Assembly (NCBI RefSeq): GCF_019175385.1
Contig: NC_083339.1
Location: 113,817,601 to 113,881,600, forward strand
Source of the DNA: Lycium barbarum
Lineage: Eukaryota > Streptophyta > Magnoliopsida > Solanales > Solanaceae
Direction of reading: 5' to 3'
DNA: 64,000 bases
Positions within the stretch are counted from its first letter, which is position 1, and every line of letters starts with the position of its first letter. The notes beneath the pieces are model-generated. The model made no database searches. It saw only the letters and a program-made list of their open reading frames with translations, and was not told the origin of the DNA. A program made the translations under genes and the position numbers. Of this stretch, positions 12,180-22,966 are shown in pieces.

Positions 12180-12602
12180 AAATCCAAGTTATACCTTTTC
12201 CATCACAACTTCATGGTTGTTATGTAATAGAAGTTTGTCGGGGTCGGCATAGTTTCTCATTATGTAAATAGAAGTTCTGCCAATTCCGGCAGAATTTAAG
12301 TTCAGAAAACTTGTCATAACCAGCAACAAAGACAAATCCTTTGAAGTTATTGACCAGCCAAAATGCATTTATTGGGGATTATTTGTGACGGAAAGCTATT
12401 ATTTTGTTGAAAACCAAATTTATGGTGGTTATTTAATAGGAGTTTGCCGGGGTCAGCATAGTTTCTCATTTTATGAACAGAAGTTCCACCCTTTCCGACA
12501 GAAATTAAGTTCAGAGAACTTCCTACAACCAGCAACAAAGATAAACCCTTTTAACTTTTTTGAACAGTCAGAACGCATTTTATTGGGATTAGTTGAGACG
12601 CC
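12180..12602. repeat. Two-copy 210-bp tandem repeat with TGCC...GGCA palindromes
   Basis: The segment containing GTTTGTCGGGGTCGGCATAG (about 12234) recurs 210 bases on as GTTTGCCGGGGTCAGCATAG (about 12443). Both copies carry a second palindrome, the first being TTCTGCC-AATTCC-GGCAGAA at 12275-12294. It lies between the 3' ends of the two convergent element A genes. Confidence 0.7.
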
Positions 12603-13327
12603 ATAATTGTTGTTTTAGTATGAATGAATTTTTATTTTTAGTCTATGTTGTTTTTTTTTTCTTTTTTTTTTCCTCTCCAATATTTGTATGAATGAAATTT
12701 TACTATGACTGAATGAGATATTTTACTTAGTGTTAATTGTATTGTGCTGAATGTTTTATCCAATTTTCCAACATTTTAAAATATTTTATAAACAACAAAG
12801 CACATAAGTATGCCCCTAACAGCATACTTATTTATTTTGTAAGCGGAAGACCTGCCGGTTCCGGCATAAATGTAAAACATGAAAACAACAGAGAGAAACA
12901 ATATTGTTATGTCCCAAGGCATACATCTATTAAATTTACTAGGATATAGTCTTTGAGATACCAATTTTGTTTTCCCGGCAAAAACTGTTATACCTGCCAC
13001 ATGAGGCATAAATTATAAAACTGGATAATTAAATTTGATGATTTTTTTATTTTTCCTCAATGTTTTATGGTAGAGAATTGTAGATTTCATGTAGGGACAT
13101 TTATCTCTTGCTATTATATAGTTTTTATTATCAGCAACAAGAAGATAACAACTTAGTAAAAGAAAATAATAAAAGAAAGAATGGACAAAAGAATAAATGT
13201 GTGATAAGATGCTTGAAGTCCCAATCTTAGTAATACCAAAGTTTTGCCATTTCTTTCAGGCAGAGTGTGCATTATGCGTCAAGAATCATAAGATAAATTC
13301 ATATAAACCATGTATAAGAGTGTGATG
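12603..13327. other. Spacer between convergent genes of element A
   Basis: AT-rich, no coding sequence. It holds a palindrome at 12853-12866 (TGCC-GGTTCC-GGCA) and degenerate relatives near 12990. Shared 3' untranslated regions and terminators of the Ulp1-like gene and the transposase are expected here. Confidence 0.5.
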
Positions 13328-16265
13328 TTAGGATGACAATTTCCTCTTCCTGTATCTTCTTGAATATAGATTGAGAGCTGGACTGTGGTTATAGGTTTCC
13401 CTAGTGTGTCCAAAGAACTTGCATCTACCACATATGTATGTGTACTTTGTCGATTCTCTTCTTGGGTGATATCTTTTTGTTTGTTTTCTTTCAGGTCTTA
13501 TTTTAACATCAGGCGGCGTTATTTTAATATCCATAATGTTTTGTGGAATAATCCATGAGTCTTGATTTCCAACTGATAGTATTTCACCTTTGTATGTCTC
13601 TTGGTAGACTTGTTTCTTGAACCTGTCAGCATAATATGTAGATTTTGGCAAACTTCTTTTGTCTATAACTGCCATGGCATGTGTGCACGGTAACTCGTCA
13701 GTTTGGAACTCCAAGCACTCACAAGTCATATTCTTCAGGTCTACATTGTATTGATATCCTTCATCTTTCACAACAAATTTGACGGGAGTTATGTTTTCTA
13801 CCTGTGGAAATTGACAATATAAATGAGTGATATTTTTTGTGGCAATTTTCAGATTATGTGAGAGTTATACCCTTTCTGGCATACTTCCTGTACAGTGAAA
13901 ATAAGAGTCTGCCCCTTCCGGCAGAACTAAGTATAAAATAGGGTCATAATTGTTCCTTTGTCCAGCATAACTTTTGTGTTTGGTTAATTTTAAACTATAC
14001 ATTGCTCATAAAACTAAGATTGAAGTGTGTGTTGGTAAAATCTACTTACTTTCATTGTGAGCATAAAAACAGTGTCATAGTTATGCCCTTACCGGCATAA
14101 TTCTATGCTAGTTAAAATAAGAGTCTGCCCCTTCCGGCAGAATAAAGTATAAAAATAGGGTCATAGTTCTTCCTTTATCCAGCATAACTTTTGTGTTTGG
14201 TTAAAATTAAACTATGCATTGCTCACCAAACTAATATTGAAGTGTGTGTTAGTAAAATGTACTTACTTTCATTGTGAAGCCTCTACTTATCTTTTCAAGC
14301 AGAATCGTTTCAGCCCAACATGTCAGGTCATGGGACGGTCCTGTTGCATCCAATTTTCTCTAGTAAAACCAATTTTGCAGCTTGTTCTGGATGTAATCAA
14401 TACATGCCATTATTGGCAACTCCCTTGCTTTCCTCAATACAGAATTCATTGTCTCGACATTGTTTGTTGTGAGCATGTTGTAACGCCTGTTGGTGTGGAA
14501 TGAATGTGCCTATCTTTTCGGTGGTTCTTCTTCTATGTATTCTGCAGCTTTTGAGTCGATTTGTTGTATCTGTGACATATAGGTACGAAACTCTGCCTGT
14601 TTGTAGGTAGTTGCTGCATTGTAGAACAGTGATAGGATCGCTTCGGATGGGAAATATTTCTGCAAGTTCTTCTCTATGTGGTAGATGCATATTCCATGCT
14701 GGGTATCTGGATACAGTTCTTTGATTGCAGTTGCAATTGATGTGTGGCGATCGGAAAGAATTGATAGGTCTTTGTGCGTGCCAAACACCTTTTTCACATG
14801 TCTGAAGAACCACCTGTAGGATTTATTATTCTCAGAGTCTGCAATACCAAATGCGAGAGGAAATATGCTGTTGTTTCCATCTTTTGCTACTGCTATCATG
14901 AGCACACCGCGGTATTTTGATTTCAAGAAGGTTGCATCCACCATCATTACTGGTCTGCAGTGTTTCCAACCCTCAATTGATGCTCCATAAGTGAAAAAAA
15001 CATACTTAAACTTATTGTCAGCGGTCCATTTGATGTTAGCAACTATTTCAGGAGTTCTTAATTTCATCATGTGAAGATATTGCGGTAGAAGTGTGTAGTT
15101 ATTTTCTGGGCTTCCTCTTATGACATTATAAGCGTGTTGGAGGGAACGCCATGCTTTGTGGTAACCAATGTGCAAGCCATATCTGCTTCTCATTTCTTCA
15201 ATGACAAATTTGGGTGTTATCTATTGTAATGTATGGCGTACTAGGTCTGTAATGTATTCCGCTATGACTTTTGAAGTTGCATTCCTCATGTCAGAGGTGA
15301 TGAAATTTATTGAACAACTATGTCTCTTTTCAAAGTTAACTACTTTGAAAAGTGCTGATCCTCTGAACCTTGAACTGTGGAAATGCCAAATGCAGGTTGG
15401 GTCAACACATCTGATGTAATACCGTTGCGTGCATGACTTTTCTACCTTGTACTGTTGATGACGATTAATTGCAATGTTATTCATGCATTTTTTCACGGTA
15501 TTTTTGTCTTTGAATAAGATGCCGACTTGTATTTGATCAATCGATGCACTAGGTGTCAAAATTTGTGTATCATTTTGTATCCTCTTCCTCTTTAGTGTCT
15601 TTTTTTTTGTTGCATGGCTGTGTTTGTGTCTCTTCAACTGTCATGCTCGGAGTAAGTGATACAACATTCATTGAAGTTGGATGTTGAGAAAGGTCATTGT
15701 TTACAACTTGCTCAATGTTTGGCGGTTGCCATTGTAGCTGTTGAGGTGTCTAGTTAGGAGTTACTATCTCGCTCTGCTTATGTGGAATCCCAAGGTTATG
15801 TCCAATAGGGCTGTGTTGTTCGTCATCCAATCCAACTCCAGACATGTCTTCTTCATAAGCAATGCAGAGTTGTCTATCAATTTCCTCTATGGTTTGTCCT
15901 TCTGTCATTGGGATAGAGTCATTATGATATTCTTGTAATGAGTTGTTCTCCGTATCAGCTGAATTGAACTCTAATATGAAACGAGAATTTCTGAAGTTGT
16001 CATTGTTGTTGGGCAGGTACAAGCAAGTGTTAAGATCAATGTCGTTTGTTACACACATCCCTTTGGATGTTTTCTCACTGGTGTCAAACCATATGTTGGC
16101 CTCTTTTTGCTGAGTATCTTGTGTATGCCCTGCAAATATATGTTGAGTGAATTGTTGAAAATTTACACCATCATTGACAAGTATTAGCTTGGTTTCATGA
16201 TTAACATAATTGTAGGCAGCGTCCGATTTGCCGTTGAAGGCTACGTAGATGCATCTTGGTGTCAT
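13328..16265 (-). pseudogene. Element A MULE (MuDR-type) transposase
   Basis: Start chosen at 16265 (MTPRCIYVAFNGKSD), just inside a 3' splice acceptor at about 16290, as in related transposases with a non-coding first exon. Exon 1 runs to 14267, where ATGAAA|GTAAGT is the donor; exon 2 is 13801-13328. Order of parts: an N-terminal PB1-like and acidic region; a zinc-binding DNA-binding domain (CVDPTCIWHFH, then a His-Cys pair); the MULE domain with MMVDATFLKSKYRG and ILSDRHTS, which carry two catalytic Asp; a SWIM zinc finger (CECLEFQTDELPCTHAM); and a C-terminal zinc knuckle (CGRCKFFGHTRETY) in which the last Cys is Tyr. Broken by TAG at about 15750, a frameshift near 15600-15640 at an A-rich run, TAG at about 14510 where Trp is expected, and TAG near 14360. 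Confidence 0.85.
13850..14275 (-). repeat. 218-bp tandem duplication inside the transposase intron, including the splice donor
   Basis: A palindrome-bearing segment with TCTGCC-CCTTCC-GGCAGA at 13908-13925 recurs at 14124-14141. The following text repeats as far as the exon 1 donor, so the intron holds a second copy of ATGAAAGTAAGT near 14050. A further palindrome, TTATGCC-CTTACC-GGCATAA, lies at 14081-14100. Confidence 0.75.
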
Positions 16266-16328
16266 TTTTTTGTTAAACTTCCTGCATAAAGAGAGATTCA
16301 CTTGAGAAAAAACCAAAATGAAATGTAT

Positions 16329-16691
16329 TTAAGTTGTTAGTTTTGAAAATTTAAGTTTTGCCCTTCCCAGCAGACTTTTGTATGCAAAGTCATGAAGTAT
16401 GCCTGAAACGGCATACTCTACCATTTTGTAAACAGAAGTTCTGCCGCTACCAGCATTCTTCAAAAACGGAGTAACTGTTTCTGCAACAGTTATTCCAATG
16501 AAATTGCAACGGTTATTTTCATGAAACTGAAAAACCTCCTCTGTCTTTATCCAATTTAAATCAAATCCATGCAACAGTTATTCCAATTTAAAATGGACTA
16601 ATTTATACTTCTATATAAACCAACACAACTTTTGGAAGAATGAAAAAAAAAAACACTTTACTTCTGAAAACCTGATATAATCACATACAAA
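16329..16691. other. Transposase leader region with a divergent copy of the 270-bp repeat
   Basis: It carries TATGCC-TGAAAC-GGCATA at 16398-16415. Blocks also found in the 17105-18310 array ('TTTATCCAATTTAAATCAAA', 'CTTCTATATAAACCA') form a diverged, shortened repeat copy. It would lie in the transposase 5' untranslated region. Confidence 0.5.
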
Positions 16692-16970
16692 ATGAACCAA
16701 AATCAACATATTGTACATGTTAATGGTGGCCACGGGCAAGCATATGAACATGCCCATCTTCATAACCAAATCCATCCTAATATTGCAAATTTGCAAATTA
16801 CTCATGAAATTGCTGATATCAAAAGAGACATAGATTTTCTAAGGGCTCTTTACGGTGCTCTAAGTAGAGAAAATGATGATCTGCGAAGAGAATTACGATT
16901 TGTAAGGCAGAGGTTATTCCAGCACACTGGCCAAATTGACGATGGGGCAATTTGGAATGGGTACACATGA
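16692..16970 (+). CDS. Small coiled-coil ORF (92 aa) in element A, unrecognised
   Basis: Begins MNQNQHIVHVNGGHGQ and continues with His-rich text, then a predicted helix with heptad-like spacing around IADIKRDIDFLRALYGALSR and ENDDLRRELRFVRQRLFQ, and stops in frame at 16970. The composition (Asn/His-rich head, charged amphipathic helix) differs from the low-complexity translations around it and looks protein-like. It lies head-to-head with the transposase, whose start is 430 bases away. I know no homologue. It could be a third element-encoded protein, or the first exon of something now lost. Confidence 0.45.
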   Translation: MNQNQHIVHVNGGHGQAYEHAHLHNQIHPNIANLQITHEIADIKRDIDFLRALYGALSRENDDLRRELRFVRQRLFQHTGQIDDGAIWNGYT

Positions 16971-17104
16971 AATTAGAACTGATGATGGTAGTTTGGTACT
17001 TATGAAGTTAGGATTTTATGTTTTGTGGACATATATATATTTAAATGTATGTTAATGAAGTGTAAGTTTCTTTAGGTTTGTAGAACTTTACTTTAATGGC
17101 TTCT

Positions 17105-18310
17105 AAACAGAAGTATTGCCTTCTCCGGCATACTTGTTCAGAAGTTTGTTCAGAACTTTGCCTGTAACGGCATACTCTACTACTTTGTAAATTGAACTTT
17201 TGCCTCCTTCGGCATAAGCACTTTTTGTTTTGCTGATGATAATGCAGTAACTGTTTTTGGTTAAAAAAAATGAAAACCTCCTCTACCTTCATCCAATTTA
17301 AATCAAATGTCTGCAACAGTTATTCCAATTAGAGGATTGACGCAACTGGACTAATTTATATTTCTATATAAACCAGAACTTTTGCCTTCTCCGGCATACT
17401 TGTTATGAAATTGGTTCAGAACATTGCCGGCAACGGCATACTCTACTCTTTTGTAAATTGAACTTTTGCCTCCTCCGGCATAAGCACTTTTTGTTTTGCT
17501 GATGATAATGCAGAAACTGTTTTTGGTTAAAAAAAAATGAGAACCTCCTCTACCTTCATCCAATTTAAATCAAATGCCTGCAACAGTTATTCCAATTAGA
17601 GGATTGACGCAACTGGACTAATTTATGCTTCTATATAAACCAGAACTTTTGCCTTCTCCGGCATACTTGTTATGAAATTGGTTCAGAACATTTTCGGTAA
17701 CGGCATACTCTACTCTTTTGTAAATTGAACTTTTGCCTCCTCCAGCATAAGCACTTTTTGTTTTGCTGATGATAATGCAGTAACTGTTTTTGGTTAAAAA
17801 AAATAAAAAAAATGAAAACCTCCTCTACCTTCATCCAATTTAAATCAAATGCCTGCAAAAGGTATTCCAATTAGAGGATTGACGCAACTGGACTAATTTA
17901 TACTTCTATATAAACCAGAACTTTTGCCTTCTCCAGCATACTTGTTATGAAATTGGTTCAGAACATTGCCGGTAACGACATACTCTACTCTTTTGTAAAT
18001 TGAACTTTTGCCTTCTCCGGCATATGCACTTTTTGTTTTGCTGATGATAATGCAGTAACTGTTTTTGGTTAAAAAAAATTAAAAAAATGAAAACCTCCTC
18101 TACCTTCATCCAATTTAAATCAAATGCCTGCAACAGTTATTCCAATTACAGGATTGACACAACTGGACTAATTTATACTTCTATATAAACCAGAACTTTT
18201 GCCTTCTCCGGGATACTTGTTATGAAATTGGTTCAGAACATTGCCGGTAACGGCATACTCTACTCTTTTGTAAATTGAACTTTTGCCTCCTCCGGCATAC
18301 TTGTTCTAAA
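17105..18310. repeat. Subterminal tandem array, 4+ copies of a 267-275 bp unit
   Basis: Units start at about 17107, 17374, 17641, 17916 and 18191 (the last one short). Each complete unit holds three palindromes of the TGCC-N6-GGCA type (inner bases TTCTCC, GGTAAC or TGTAAC, and CCTCC-like). The rest is conserved AT-rich sequence including TTTATCCAATTTAAATC on one strand or the other and CTTCTATATAAACCAGAAC. ORFs in it are repeat translations. Confidence 0.9.
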
Positions 18311-18835
18311 TTTGTATACAGTTTGCCTTAATTCAAGTTTAAATCGATAAGCATTGCCTGATTTAAATTGAATTTACTATAATTACAATTTCAAGTAAAT
18401 AAGCATTATATACTAATTTAATTAAGGTATAAAGTAATTAAAATCAAAACAAAACAATAAATCTAATCAATTCTATTTTGCTGATTAATTTTATCATGTG
18501 CAATGTTCAATCTGGGCTGTATGTCATCTGTTTCCTATTAATCAGGTCGTAGAAGATGATTTTTTTCAAATATTAACAATCTAAACTCAATAAAATCGTT
18601 AAATTGAGTTGAATTAAGATTTGTACCCTTTACAGATGTTGTAGCAGCAAAATCAATTGAGAAATCTGGCTTGAAATAACGATTTGAATAATGTGAAAAA
18701 TTGGGAACGAAGTTGGGCTGGGTTAACGATACGAAAGAAGGAAAGGCTTTGAGAATAACGATATTTGTTTTTATATGTAACGGTTAGGGATAGTAATGTC
18801 TTTTTACTATGTTGCTTTTGCTCGGAAGGGAAATA
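18311..18835. other. Element A right subterminal region
   Basis: AT-rich, without genes. It lies between the tandem array and the inner right inverted repeat. I see no further palindromes of the family here. Confidence 0.4.
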
Positions 18836-18908
18836 ATTAAAGACCACCATTTTGAGGGGCAAAATCTAAAGACCAGCCCAAAAGAGGGGCATTCGCGCCA
18901 ATTGCCCT
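18836..18908 (-). repeat. Element A inner right terminal inverted repeat
   Basis: Reads AAAGACCACCATTTTGAGGG and then GACCAGCCCAAAAGAGGGGC, the reverse complement of the 6536-6612 text. It ends near GCGCCAATTGCCCTTT. Confidence 0.75.
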
Positions 18909-18954
18909 TTATGTTTTTTACTGAGTTGGGTTCGAACCCACAACCTCGGGATAT

Positions 18955-19033
18955 TAGGCGAAGGACAAAACTTAAAGACCACTAATTTGAAGGGAAAAAA
19001 TTAAAGACCACCCCAAATGAAGGGCAATCCGCT
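18955..19033 (-). repeat. Outer right terminal inverted repeat, with a TTCGAA palindrome beside it
   Basis: Reads AAAGACCACTAATTTGAAGG and then AAGACCACCCCAAATGAAGG, ending GGGCAATCCGCT. Just inside is GGGTTCGAACCC at 18928-18939, also present near both ends of the element at 37401. The LINE begins immediately after. Confidence 0.7.
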
Positions 19034-19092
19034 AAATACTAAAGTCCCATTCAGGTTCTTTAATGTGTGGGCTGATCATCCTCAGTTTATTG

Positions 19093-19788
19093 GGCCTTTT
19101 AATTATAGGTGACAAATGGGTTTTAAAATTGAGTTGGGGTAACTCTAGTTTTTTTAATTGAGTAAAGGTGATAAACTTTGGATTAGTGATTAGAGAGTTT
19201 TGACTCACCCCAAAGTTATATTTTTAACACTTTGACCCCAAACTTTATTTTTTACACTTTGCCCCCAAGTTTTATTTTTAACACTTTGACCCAACCCATA
19301 TAAACCCTACAGAGCCAAAAAAACGCGCCCAATTTTCTGTTTGTCTGCGCCGTTTCCACCATTTTTGGCTCTTCTTTTTTGCTTCGTTTCTTCTTCTTGC
19401 TGCTTCTTCTTGCTTCTTCTTCTTCTTATTCTGCTGCTCGTTTCTTCTTCTTTTTCTTCTTCTTGACTGGATTTTGCTCAAGAAAGAAAAAAACAAGACC
19501 ACCTGATTTTGCAATTTTTTGACTGGATTTCATTCGTGTAGCACTGGGAATTACTTCATAACTCATTCCATTGTTCTGCTTTCTTTTTCTTCTTCTTCTT
19601 CTTCTTCGTCCGCCATTGTTGCTCAAGAAAGAAAAAAATGTGACCACCCAATTTTGCAATTCTTTGACTGGATTTTGTTGGTGTAGCACTGACAATTACT
19701 TCATAAGTGTTTTTCGCTCATTTGGTAAGTACAACAATGCTGTTTTATTTCAATTTTTCACCTGGGTATAAATCTACTGATTTTCCAA
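19093..19788. other. Element B left subterminal region
   Basis: It has repeated 'AACACTTTGACCC' blocks (about 19215-19300) and then CT/TTC-rich sequence. A segment with TTTTGACTGGATTT recurs (about 19460, 19517, 19664). No gene is seen; the Lys/Arg-rich minus-strand translations come from the TTC-rich sequence. It probably holds the transposase promoter and leader. Confidence 0.5.
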
Positions 19789-20530
19789 CAACTTACAGTA
19801 GCTGTTGTAGTTGTTTCAACATATAATGTGGTTGTTGCAACTTCTACAACAGATTATGAAGTTGTTGTAATTGTTAAATAAATAACCTGCAACAACTGAG
19901 TTAGTTGTTGCAATAGGTATTCCACTTGTTGCAACAACTCAACGATCTGTTGGAGTTAGCTTTAGTTTTTGTCTGAAACAGAACCCAAAAAACTGAAGCC
20001 GCTTCCAACAGATTATTGACTTGCTGCAACAAGTTGTATATTTGTTGCAACAGGTGTTCCACTTGTTGCAACAACTCAACTATCTGTTGGAGTCAGCTTC
20101 AATTTTTGTCTGAAACGTAACCTAAAAAACTGAAGCTACTTCCAACAGATTATTGTCTTGCTGCAACAAGTTGTATAGTTGTTGCAACAGGTGTTCCACT
20201 TGTTGCAACAACTCAACTATCTGTTGGAGTCAACTTCAGTTTTTGTCTGAAACAGAACCCAAAAAACTGAAGCTGCTTCCAACAGATTATTGACTTGCTG
20301 CAACAAGTGTACTACTTGTTGCAACAAGTAATACACTTGTTGCAACAACTCGATAATTTGTGGACATCTTCAACAGTCTGAAACATTACCCCAAAAAAAC
20401 TGAAGCTGACTCCAACAGATTAGTGACTTGTTGCAACAATTTTATTACTTGTTGCAACAAGTAGTCCACTTGTTCCAACAAGTCAATAATCTGTTGGAAC
20501 AACTGTTGCAGCTGTTTCATTTTGTTATAG
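19789..20530. repeat. Array of TTGTTGCAACAA palindromes, transposase leader
   Basis: About 120-bp blocks recur four to five times. They contain 'CTTGTTGCAACAACTC', 'ATCTGTTGGAGT' and 'AACTGAAGC-GC-TTCCAACAG'. The core TTGTTGCAACAA is its own reverse complement. The region ends before the acceptor TCTTCAG at about 20580, just upstream of the transposase start. Confidence 0.85.
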
Positions 20531-20598
20531 ATTGGTATGTACTTTCATGACCAATTTTTTGTTAAACAAAATATCTTCAGGTACCTCGAACACCACTA

Positions 20599-22966
20599 AT
20601 GGGGGACTCAATAACAATAGGGGTTGATTGCCATGGTGAATGGATCGAGAAGAACAATCGATATATTTGGCGATGGAAGGGTAGTGACACATTAGAGACG
20701 ATAGCAATGACTGTCCAAAGAGATGTTATGTTCGATGATTTTGTGAACCTAATCATCACCTATTGCGAATTAACTTGTGAACCAAAAGATCTTGCCATCA
20801 CTTACATGCACAACTTTTTTGAAAATCAGAGGGTCTTGCCATTTAAGATAACTGATCAGGTTCGTTTGCGTGCTTATTTGAATGATGTAGCTAGGCCCAT
20901 TTTAAGGGTATACATTGTTGGAAACCCGGTAGAGAACCACAATTTATCTCAAGACCAACAAGATGTGTTAAATGATGAATTAGATGGGGTGGATGTGGAT
21001 ATCCCAGATAATGGAAGTGGGGCTGACCCGATTCCTATACCCGAAGTTGCGAGCAATACATTGGGCACTACACAATCTAGCCATGTTCAAGATGATGAAA
21101 CAGGTTTTTATAAAGGAATGTCATTCAAGAACAAAGAAGAACTAGCCACTTGGTTGAAACTTGCTTGCTTGAAGAAATATTTTAGAATCAAGAAGGTGAT
21201 TAATTCGCGTACTGTGTATTGCTTTAGATGTGTACATCCGGAGTGCAAGTGGTGGCTGAGGGCTGTGAAACTTTTAAGTTCTGACAGATTTTGTATCAGA
21301 ACTTACATAAAGCATCACACATGTGGTTCTGAGCACATTACGAGCCATAATCCACACGCTACTGCGAAAGTCATTGGTGAATACTTCAAAGATAAGTTTT
21401 CTTACTGTAAAGGCCCATCTACAAAAGATATGAGTCAATCAATCCGTACAGATTTGGGTTGTAAGGTAAGTTATTAGAAGGTCTGGAAGGGCATGGAGAT
21501 TGCAAAGGCTTTGACAAGGGGGACACATGAGCACGGGTATGCGGTGCTTGATGCGTACCGTTATATGCTTCGTTCTGCAAATCCAGGAAGTAAGACGGCA
21601 TTGAAGGTTGATGAAAATGGGAAGTTCGAGTACTTTTTTGTAGCCTATAAGGCTTGGAAGCTTGGTTTTGCGCAAATGAAAAAAGTCATAGCTGTCGATG
21701 GGACATTTTTTAGGAGCAAGTACGAAGGAGTGTTGTTGTCAGCAGTTGCACAAGATGCGGAGAATCATATTTTTCCAGTGGCATTTTGTGTAGTGGACAA
21801 GGAGTGTGATGCTTCGTACAAATATTTTTTTTGAACAAATGAGAAGCTATATAGAGGATACCCTTGAGTTGTGCATAATTTCTGATAGACATCCAAGTAT
21901 CAAAAAGGCGGTTTCAATTGTCTTCCCTACATGTCATTATGGTTTTTGCATGAGGCACCTAGGGGAAAATCTGAGAACCACCTTTCACAATGGGGCGGTC
22001 GTATCTCAATTTTATAAAGCAGCAAAAACATACAATATTGATGTCTTCAATGACCATTTCAATCAAATCAGAGATTTGGTTCCTGGGGTCGCCGAACATC
22101 TTGAACGTGCTGGATTCCACAGATGGAGCAGGGCATTCTGCCCCGGAAATAGGTATTTTCACATTTTTGTTTCCAACAAGTAACGTATCTGCTGCAACTA
22201 ATAGGTAACTTGTTGCGGCAGATATTGTACTTGTTGTGATTTTTAACACAGCTGAGCCTCAGCCACATGCTCCAACACTAATATGTTTGTTTTGTCAGGT
22301 ATGATTTTATGACGACAAACGCTGCTGAGTCGGTGAACTCAATGTTCAATGTTGAAAGAGAATTTCCCATTACTGCTCTATTTGATTCCATAAACAGGAG
22401 GTTTACTGAGAAATTTCATGAGAGGCGTATGGAGTTCATCGACTCACCAACCATCTTTGTACTCTTAATGGAAAAAAATATCAAAATTTGTCAACTTGGG
22501 TAATAGGTTATTGGCCCATCAAATTGCCAACTACAAGTTTAGCGTCATCGGCCACGGTTCAGTTGCAACAGTCGATCTGCAAAGAAGATCTTGTACTTGT
22601 AGATTTTTTGACCTGGACAAAATACCTTGCCCACATGCTATGGCAGCGCTTTGAGTCCAATATGGTGAAGACTTTGGAAGGCGGATTTATGACTACTCAT
22701 CTCCATATTACAGGGTGGAGAATTACATAATTGCATACTGTGAGGAAATGAATCCTGTGCCTTCTGAAGAATCTTGAGAAGTTCCAATGGAGATTTTAGA
22801 GAGAGAAATACCTCCTCCACATGTTGATCCGAGCAAATCGGGAAGAAGACGGACAAAGAGGAGGTGTGGAATCGGGAAATCACTTGTAACGAGGAAAAAT
22901 AAATGTTCCATATGCAAAACAGCTGGCCATAAAAAAACTACATGCCCAAACCGAATTGTTCCCTAG
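20599..22966 (+). pseudogene. Element B MULE transposase
   Basis: Exon 1 is 20599-22152, exon 2 22299-22966; the start MGDSITIGVDCHGEW lies 19 bases after an acceptor-like CAG. The N-terminal 110 residues are PB1-like. A zinc-binding DNA-binding domain follows (CFRCVHPECKWWLR ... HHTC), then the MULE core with KVIAVDGTFFRSKYEG and CIISDRHPS (two catalytic Asp), the segment HYGFCMRHLGENL, a SWIM finger (CRFFDLDKIPCPHAM) and a C-terminal zinc knuckle (CSICKTAGHKKTTC). Damage: TAG at about 21475-21477 where Trp is expected, a frameshift at the T8 run near 21830, a frameshift at the A7 run near 22470, and a TGA near 22776. Indels in homopolymers might also be sequencing errors. The intron (22153-22298) carries B-type palindromes. 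Confidence 0.88.

Larger units (their letters stand above)
6387..19033. mobile_element. Element A: Ulp1-carrying Mutator-like transposon (KI-MULE-like) with doubled terminal inverted repeats
   Basis: Two nested pairs of inverted repeats bound this region. The outer pair is 6387-6472 and 18955-19033, the inner pair 6536-6612 and 18836-18908. All share the core 'TGGTCTTTAA-TTTTGCCC' in opposite orientations. Inside are a plus-strand Ulp1-like peptidase gene (7740-11953), a minus-strand MULE transposase (16265-13328), a small ORF (16692-16970) and a tandem array (17105-18310). This gene content matches KI-MULE (Kaonashi) elements, which join a MuDR-type transposase to a Ulp1-like domain. Sequence next to the inner ends is AT-rich and gives only imperfect 9-bp target duplications. 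The doubled ends suggest a KI-MULE inserted in a related short element, or terminal duplication. Both genes are broken, so the copy is not autonomous. Confidence 0.75.

Noticed and set aside
19278..19695. Lys/Arg-rich minus-strand ORFs
   Set aside because: Reverse translation of a TTC-rich leader of element B.
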